This document shows, piece by piece, positions 57,104 to 64,000 of a stretch of 64,000 nt of DNA. The DNA lies in the NCBI RefSeq assembly GCF_026745355.1, contig NC_079209.1, positions 39,995,678-40,059,677 on the forward strand, read 5' to 3'. The DNA comes from Beta vulgaris subsp. vulgaris. Lineage: Eukaryota > Streptophyta > Magnoliopsida > Caryophyllales > Amaranthaceae. The notes under the pieces were generated by a model. It did no database searches. It worked only from the letters and a program-made list of their open reading frames with translations, and had not been told where the DNA came from. Position numbers and translations under genes: made by a program. The first letter of the stretch is position 1; every line of letters starts with the position of its first letter.

Positions 57104-60100
57104 TCAAGGAGGAAGATCTTCAATGTCAGTTAAAAGACCAGTGCTTGCTGCTAACAGATTAGCTTGTTTACCTACCACGAGCTCACCACATGCACCATTA
57201 CTATCTTGGCCCATTTCCGTTTGAACATCGTGTTTCTCTCTAAGAACACACTGAAAACATTTGACTTTTGTTACATTGGACATTCTGAATCGACTTGTAT
57301 TACCAATGGGGTTGGATGGTATCAAATTAACCTATAATTGCACCAGGGAGATGCAAATATCAGTGGAAGGAGTTGCTTTTTAACATGCTATTTTGACTAT
57401 GCAAAAGCTTTCAAATATCAACCACCATGTAATCTATACACAATCCCACTGTTGGAAAAAAAGAAAAAAGTAGTGCATATAAAAAATAGTCTGAGCAATG
57501 TTACATTTGAATGATTCGCGCAATTGAATAGCCTTGTTTTTACTCCAGCTCAAGCAAAATTAGATTATAAGCAAAAAAGATGAAAAAATCTTCAAAACAC
57601 AAAGCAAAGGAGCTTACAGTGCTACAACCATGCTAGATGACAGCAGACCCGTCTCAAGTACACTTTCTACTTAAAACATTCCCACTAAAACTAATAACAG
57701 AAATCCAATTAAAAAGTCAGAAATGCACCAACCAATTAGCACAATCAACCACATAATCGAACAAAGTACATAAGCAATAGTAACTTTAGAACTGAATCTC
57801 TGTAAAGTTTAACCCATAGTTTAAAGATACTCTCTCTGTTTCACAAAGATTTACTCACTTTGATTTTCACCAAAACCAAGAAAGGGGAAAATGTTGGTGA
57901 GAGAAATGGAAAAGGTGGGACCGTGGGGGTAAGGAGAGAGTAACAATTGTGAAGTAAGGAAATGTGAGTATAAAAGTACAAAGATGTTTTAGGCCTTATG
58001 TCCCAAAATAGAAAAATAGAAGTGAGCAAAACTTCATGGAACGTACTAAAACAGAATGTGAGTAATTCTTTGCGAAACTGAGAAGTACATGACAACAATG
58101 CTAAATGTTTTCATATAAAGCCCAGGCGGAACAATCTACAGATATGTCAAAAGTATGAGAAAGCTTCGAATAAAAAACCCCAAACAGTACTAATATGTGG
58201 AGCTGTACAAGTTAACAAAAGCAATAACCTCTGAAGCCTGGGCATGCCTCCCAGACACCGAATCGCATAGCGAGGAACAGGTACGATATGGGTAGGGGAC
58301 AAGTATGTCATGGATTCGTCTCCAAAATGATCCTAGGATACTGGGTACGTGGGGATAATCTGGGTACGGCAGGGAACAATTCTGGGGCCGTCTTGGGGAA
58401 GATTTTGGTTTTCATTCACGTCCCACACTTGTTTAATAAAATTCACAAAAACACTTACCACGTTAAATATAGGGTTTTCTTCTCCCATTTTCGCTCTGTG
58501 CCTCTCAGCTCTGTTTCACTCTCTTTCTCAAAATTCCAACCCCTGCCTCACTGCGAGTCGATGACCACCACACAGCCTCGCCGCACGTCGACAACCACCT
58601 AGCATTGTCGAAGAAGCCACAATTCTGAAAGCGAGAAGCCACAAGAAGCCACACAGAATTCCTTACTACTCGTGTCGTAAAGGTTTTCAAATCTACAAAA
58701 CCGATACTATCCACATCGTGAAGATTGGCGGTACGACAACCGCTTCATCCCCATTCGCGCATCGCCGTGACCGTAACCGAAACAAGATTTTTGAACTATG
58801 GTAGTCGATCACCCAACTTCTCTCCCTAACTCCTCGTCTCCTTGATAGTCGACCACCCATCTCCTAGCTTCTTTGCTGGCTACAGCTGCACCGGTGAGGT
58901 GAGTCTACTACTCTACTGCTCTCCTTGTCCTCCTTTCTCTTTCTCCTTCTGTTTCTTACTTTCTTTGGATTTTATTTCAGTCTGCTTCTTTTATTTAATT
59001 TTTTATTTTATTCAGTTCATCAACAAGTATTATGGCATCCCAATCTCAGCAACAAAGTAAGGCAGTAGCATGGGAAGTACATATGCCTTCTCACTGACTA
59101 AGGAGGAACAAACTAAATCCAAGTCACGCCCAAGATTCACTTTACTAACACAACAATCTTCGCCTTTTATCAAGGAATTCCGAAGAATACTAGTTGTTTT
59201 GTACGAAGATGTGGGAGGTTGGTCCAGATGCATTCGATTTTATGGATTACGTTGGTTTTTAGAGTTTGCTAAACTCTCACTCGATGAGCCGGAGTTCAAA
59301 AACGAGTTTCGTGTTGAAGATTGACGTGCTTTTATCTACTAAGATTGAACTTTGTTCCTTTTGGGATTTCGAAGAACTTATGTATGGATTTTAAAAATTT
59401 TGATTTATGTTTAGTTTTTGGACGCCATGCCCTACCAATTTTGGAAATTCTGATTTTGCCAGTTTCTATCCCTGTACCCATCCCCGTCCCCGACCCGAAT
59501 CTGAACCCGTGCTACATAGGCTACAACATTTGATAAAGATGTATAGTTGTTGTAGTTCTAAAAGCAAGAAGTTGATAATATTGATACTGCCTTCTTGCTA
59601 GTTATATGAGGTTAAGACCTCTTCTGATTTTGCAAATTCATAGGTATCAACTGATGATAATTCTATGAAAGATGACATTAGCTTTCACCCCAATGGAAAG
59701 ATTTGGTGATCCACGAATATCAGGGCATGAAAGTTTATTTTAACAAAATAGGTCTAGAAAATAATAATAAAAGCATAGAAGTTGTCAAGGTGCTTAGTTG
59801 AGTTGAGCCTTGAGAGAGAGGAGAGTTAGTTTATCATCTTTCATTAAGTGACTAAGACGCGAAGGAGAACACGACTTGCCTGACAAGCGCATGAAGTTCA
59901 GAATGTGCTGCTATGGATTTGAGGGGATTTGGAGATGGATATTCATGATCTGATCATTGATAATACCATGCCACATCATGGTTGTATACTCCAAAAAAAT
60001 CTGGCAAGATATGTAAGTTCGAGGTTTTTTTTTTTTAATGAAGGAAAGACCGATTAAGAAATGAAGTGATCTGGGAAAAAGTTGGAGTTGCATCCATTGA

Positions 60101-60546
60101 AGAAAAGATGAGGGAGAATCGGTTAAGATGGTTTGGTCATGTGAAAAGGAGATCAGGAGATGCACCGGTGAGAAGAATTGAAGAGTGGAGGAGTAATCAA
60201 ATTGTAAAGGGTAGGGGAAGACCTAAGATGACTTGGCTGAGGGTAATTGAAAGTGATATGAGGTTACTTGGGATTGAGGAGAGCATGACGTTGGATAGAA
60301 GTGGGTGGAGGGGTAGTATCTATGTGGAGGAAGGGGTCTGATTACTGCATTTATTTGCTTTTCTCAATTGTTTTGGTATTAAAACCTTTTTGCTGAAAAC
60401 CTTTTCTAAACACTTTTTGGTGTAAACCTTGTTTAAAAAAAAAAAAAAAAACTTTTATCACTCTTGACGATGCCATCTCCTCTGGTCACGATTCCAGTTG
60501 ACGATGCATGTTAGCCGACCCCAATCACCTTGGGAATAAGGCTTAG

Positions 60547-60590
<44 letters not shown>

Positions 60591-62716
60591 GAAAGAAGGT
60601 TTGCTTTCCTTTAATATCACAAAACGTGACCATGAAAGGCTTCTTGTCAGAAAAGATGTCCAGATTTATCATTCCTCCTTATTTCTATATGCATAGCCCA
60701 ATCGAGGTTGTTCTAAAGGAAGAACCGTAGATATAAAACACTGGAACCATAAACAAAGAACAAGTCCTAATTTTACGAAGTCTACAACTCAGATAAAAGT
60801 TTGAACATAGCTACCCAAAAAAAATACAAATACACTCAAGCCAAGAATAACAATTGTGACAAATTAAACATGGACAAACCTGTATACTTCTAATGCTCCA
60901 AACTTCTATTATTAAGTAATTAAATATTATTATGACTACAGAAAAATCTGCAACTTACAATATACCCCTCTAATTCCCATAAAACTCCATAAACTAGAAG
61001 CAATTAACCTATGATAGCTTGATAGGCAATTAACGTGTATAATCAAACTCCTTGCTGAAGCACCAAATTTAATGGGATAAACGTGGTGACATAGAGGTCA
61101 ACTTTGGTGTTTCCTTAACCATCCATCAATAAATAGACTATGAAACTTATGCCCGCATTGCTCCAAACCATAGAACACAGTCGGTGCACATTTGAAAAAT
61201 GAAAGAGGTCCAATTTATTGAACTCAACATGAAAAGCAGCTCCCTAGGGATGAGAGTTTCAAGGGGAGAAGAGTGAGTTTAAAGATGAATGATGGTCAGT
61301 TGAAGACCATTCCTCTTATTACTGTCAGAACCATGTTTCTCGATGAGGGCAAAAGCAAATAAGAAGGGCACATGGAAGAGATAAACTACGGGAAACAGAA
61401 CATGGTCTAATTTATCTCTTTATAAAGCAAATGGCAGGGAAGAAAGCATAGCAAGCAGAAATGAGATTGATGCATATGTCTAAGTCTTGCCCATTGTCCA
61501 TGAAATCGAGTTTTATGAAATATCTTCATTCTAATAGACCATATTTACAGAGGCTCATAATCTAAAAGCACTAATAGAAGCAAAGAGTTTGTAGCTACTA
61601 GCTAAGTTCTAAGATTTATTAAAAGAATAGCCAACTACAGCAAAACAACATTAGCCATGATCAACTTCGCTGGCACCACTAATATATGCTTCTTATTGAT
61701 ATATTAAGGTGACTATTTGATCTTATATTCGCAAGTCCTTATGTCCTTATGTTTGCTAAACTCAACTGTTTCCGGGACCTTTTTCTAATATATGCATATT
61801 CCATAAATTGTAAATTTGCTATTTCTGCTGAATATCAAATTCATAAAACATGAATACATATGACAGCTTGAAAAAAAAAAATCTTTTCTTTTGGATATAA
61901 ATAACGCTGGGTAAGCCTTTTTTCGTAAATGAAACTATAAGTATTCAAAACTCACCATTTCCAATGTCTCTAGCAAGTAGCAAGTTGCCAAGCTGACATT
62001 CTGGCAGCTCGCCATCATTCACATCATCAAGCATTATGTACTTGATAAATAGTTTTGCTGGCTAAATCCAGAAGAAGAACATAGAGGGGGAAATCACAGC
62101 ATCTTGGCAATAGTTCGTTGCAATATTCCAAACTGCAAAGATGCAAGAAAACATGAAACTTTATCTCTCACCTATGCTTTTGTTATAAATGAAGTGAACT
62201 GGTGCATGAAGTAATACTGCTAGATTCACATGAGAAAGTTTGTGTTAAAGCTTCTTATTAATAGTGTACACAATTGCAACCTAAAAAGCACATGTGCCAC
62301 CAAAACAGCTCAGTCAAAGCACGCACGCACGCGCACACACACACACACGCACAAACACTCTATTCAAAAACATATTTGTCATGGAACATAACCTCTCATA
62401 ATTATAGATATGATTTGCCAACAAGAACACCTGCGTACTGGTTGGTTCATAACCATACACTTCCCATCACTCGATTTAAGTAAAGGCATATTCAAGGATC
62501 TAGCCATAAACCTTACTACTTATGGAAGCAGATATCCTTTTATTAGACAATCGAAATAGTATATGTGACAAGTCTTTCTGGATAGAGGCACATACAGCAT
62601 ACTTTGCGTGCATTAGAGATTGCTTCCTACTTCAAGGGCTTATCAAAAGTAAATGTGAAACACCTGACATTTCAAGCATTTCTGCCCACAATGTCAAAAC
62701 ATATGGCATCAAATAT
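57104..62716 (-). CDS. Unidentified multi-exon gene, tentative (partial)
   Basis: Three exon-like stretches on the minus strand. 62716-62664 reads YLMPYVLTLWAEMLEMS. 62057-61956 reads AKLFIKYIMLDDVNDGELPE and on to ARDIGNG. They have canonical AG acceptors and GT donors, and phase 1 is kept between the two. A last exon at 57333-57104 (76 codons, ending LLTDIEDLPP) follows an AG acceptor (ttatag) and contains CFQCVLREKH. It is in phase 0, so at least one exon between would be missing. No known domain was recognised. A random origin of these open stretches is not excluded; the first exons may lie beyond the window. RTE and MITE insertions would be intronic. Confidence 0.3.
57830..58085. mobile_element. 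Stowaway-like MITE (256 bp)
   Basis: The left ctctctctgtttcacaaaga and the inverted right cttctcagtttcgcaaagaa form a TIR of about 28 bp. TA flanks both ends (57828-57829, 58086-58087). Confidence 0.85.
58230..59525. other. Repeat-like block, possible decayed DNA transposon
   Basis: Both sides carry gggtacg/ggggacgg-type words (58280-58400; inverted at 59460-59515, ending cccgtgctacatag), which recalls subterminal repeats of hAT elements. The middle has GC-rich leader-like sequence and a frame at 59070-59324 with no known domain. Ends and duplication were not found. Confidence 0.3.
60040..60591 (+). mobile_element. 5'-truncated RTE-type LINE with (TTG)n tail
   Basis: The fragment encodes the RTE ORF C-terminus (NRLRWFGHVKRR, GRGRPKMTWLRVI, LDRSGWRGSI) up to the stop at 60339. 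A 3' UTR with gccgaccccaatcaccttgg follows, ending in about 14 TTG repeats, the simple-repeat tail known for plant RTE elements. A target-site duplication was not resolved. Confidence 0.88.
60066..60341 (+). pseudogene. RTE reverse transcriptase C-terminal fragment
   Basis: An open stretch of 91 codons. EKMRENRLRWFGHVKRRSGD followed by a basic GRGRPK motif and DRSGWR is the conserved end of plant RTE proteins. The endonuclease and reverse transcriptase domains are absent because of 5' truncation, so it cannot function. Confidence 0.85.
60592..61955. other. Non-coding, intron-like stretch
   Basis: No ORF, repeat family or RNA recognised. If the tentative minus-strand gene is real this would be intron. 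Confidence 0.35.
62320..62352. repeat. (CA)n/(CACG)n microsatellite
   Basis: Alternating cacgcacgcacgcg then cacacacacaca. Confidence 0.9.
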
Positions 62717-62719
62717 CTG

Positions 62720-64000
62720 CAAGTTACAACAGACTTGGATAATATTCTCTCATCTTGACAATTTTAATAATATATAGAGGGAAAATAACCCAAAATAGTG
62801 TATCCCAAGTTCCCAACTGAATTTTAATATTCCAATGAACACCAGCACAGAGAAAGATATAGAAGTTCTTAACTCGCTCATGGAACCCCATACACTCCAC
62901 ACAACAGAAAATTTACCTTTTTATCATACTGTTGGCAAAGCAATTCTCTTTGGTGACAGCTGAAAAGGAGATCTTGACATGGTACAAACTGATTTCACCA
63001 ATGCAGAGTAATTATTCAAAGGTTCCTCCATCCCCTGGAGACCAAAGAATTTATCGAACGCCGTTATCTTTTATAAAGCTTAGATTTCCAAAGTGCTACA
63101 AGCAAAGAATGATAGTATAACATTTCAGAAGAAGCTGACAATTTTTAACAGTTACGGACGAAATATAACTTAGATAAATGACATGTTTCTCCTAGCGCGC
63201 ATAGTGGGTTTGAGTACCATATCTCGTGTTTCTCATGCAACAAGAGAGCAGACGTTCATGGTCAGGCAACCTACAATTCTGCTTAATCATAATGCATTCA
63301 TGTATTCAGAAGAAACCTGGTATGCTCGTACTCGGCCCACCACCCCACAGTACGGTTGTCGACACGACACAACGAGGGCACAGACACAAAATTGAACCTT
63401 GTGAAATTATAAAAGAGAAAAAATTCCAAGATGATTTGAGCACTACTCAATCTGGATAAGGCTGAAAGTTAGTGCAAGGCAGTCATTTTGTCGTGCTACT
63501 AGTACTAGGTAAGAAGCAAGTGCAGGGATTTTCACAGTTTTACCCCTTACCAAAGGAAAATCAGGGCACTTCATCTTACAAGCAGGGAAAACATGATTCT
63601 GTTGTCCATTCTAAATTTCACATCAGTCCCCTATTTGAATGCTGCGGGATTTCCAAGAGTCCTCTTACATCATGGAATTGAGGAAATGGACAAATACTGA
63701 CATGAATACACCTGGAGATTTCCATAACTTGACAACTCAGGTTTGCACATATCAGCTACAGCAAACTCATGCGAGTCTTTAAGCCAGTCATGAATTATGA
63801 TTTAAACTTGTCCAATTGCATAATTCACATTGCATCCATACTAATACGATGCAGAAGATCATTTATACTATGATTATCACTGCTCAGCAACAGATTGATG
63901 CCCCAGGCACTAGCTGAAACAACCACTAAGATGTAACTAATTTTACAGAAAACCGTTTACACTGAGACATAGCTTGATTTAAACAGAGCATGTTCGCATT
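62720..64000. other. Non-coding or intronic stretch at the window end
   Basis: A possible minus-strand exon (CHQRELLCQQYDKK, about 62962-62920, acceptor ttttcag and donor aag|gtaaa) is in the wrong phase for the exon at 62716. Nothing else is supported. Confidence 0.3.

Noticed and set aside
59070..59324. 84-codon plus-strand frame as a host gene
   Set aside because: No recognised domain or splice context, and it lies within a repeat-like block.
62920..62962. Additional exon CHQRELLCQQYDKK
   Set aside because: It has splice-like borders but ends in a phase incompatible with the next exon-like stretch.

Overview
The window is plant nuclear DNA, almost certainly from an eudicot: it is AT-rich, has GT-AG introns, and holds the usual plant set of transposable elements (CACTA with TNP2 and Ulp1-type genes, MULE, hAT, Ty1/copia, Ty3/gypsy with a chromodomain, L1 and RTE LINEs, tRNA-derived SINEs, Stowaway-like MITEs). 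No marker fixes the species. It is a heavily nested transposon landscape with very few host genes.

Layout. 1-131 is C-rich flank. 132-4352 is a decayed autonomous hAT element. About 4650-15624 is a large minus-strand CACTA element, with a TNP2-type gene and a second Transposase_24/Ulp1-type gene. It carries a ~157-bp repeat in several non-coding positions, two hAT-like insertions (7497-8224, 10843-11349) and a non-autonomous CACTA rich in perfect hairpins (13073-14799). 15625-19900 holds two copies of a TIR element, a SINE, two Stowaway-like MITEs and one credible host gene, a two-exon secreted glycine-rich protein at 17907-18577. 19909-21987 is a retroposed copy (15-nt A tail, 17-bp target-site duplication) with an intact 466-codon TPR ORF. 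22698-23913 is a second, chimeric CACTA derivative. 24355-29248 is a broken minus-strand copia element split by an L1 fragment. 31332-31536 is a SINE with a perfect 20-bp target-site duplication. 31780-32490 is a palindrome-ended element.

33542-39267 is the best-preserved element: a 5.7-kb MULE with 143-bp identical terminal inverted repeats and a perfect 9-bp duplication. It holds a MuDR-type transposase and a convergent GRF zinc-finger gene, both frameshifted. Further right are a foldback MULE-MITE (40665-40954), a probable solo LTR (41412-42948), a gypsy chromovirus missing its 5' part (44824-50825), a ~590-bp near-palindrome (51640-52233), a Tourist-like MITE, and a 1.1-kb non-autonomous hAT with a perfect 8-bp duplication (53784-54876). 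The hAT carries repeated snRNA-promoter-like USE+TATA pairs at constant spacing. 54885-64000 is less repeat-dense, with LINE fragments, a Stowaway-like MITE, an RTE tail and possible exons of an unidentified minus-strand gene.

The only plausible working genes are the secreted glycine-rich gene and possibly the TPR retrogene. Most of the rest is transposon coding sequence in different stages of decay. The points most worth following up are the USE/TATA array, the two-gene MULE and the TPR retrocopy with an apparently intact chaperone-binding clamp.
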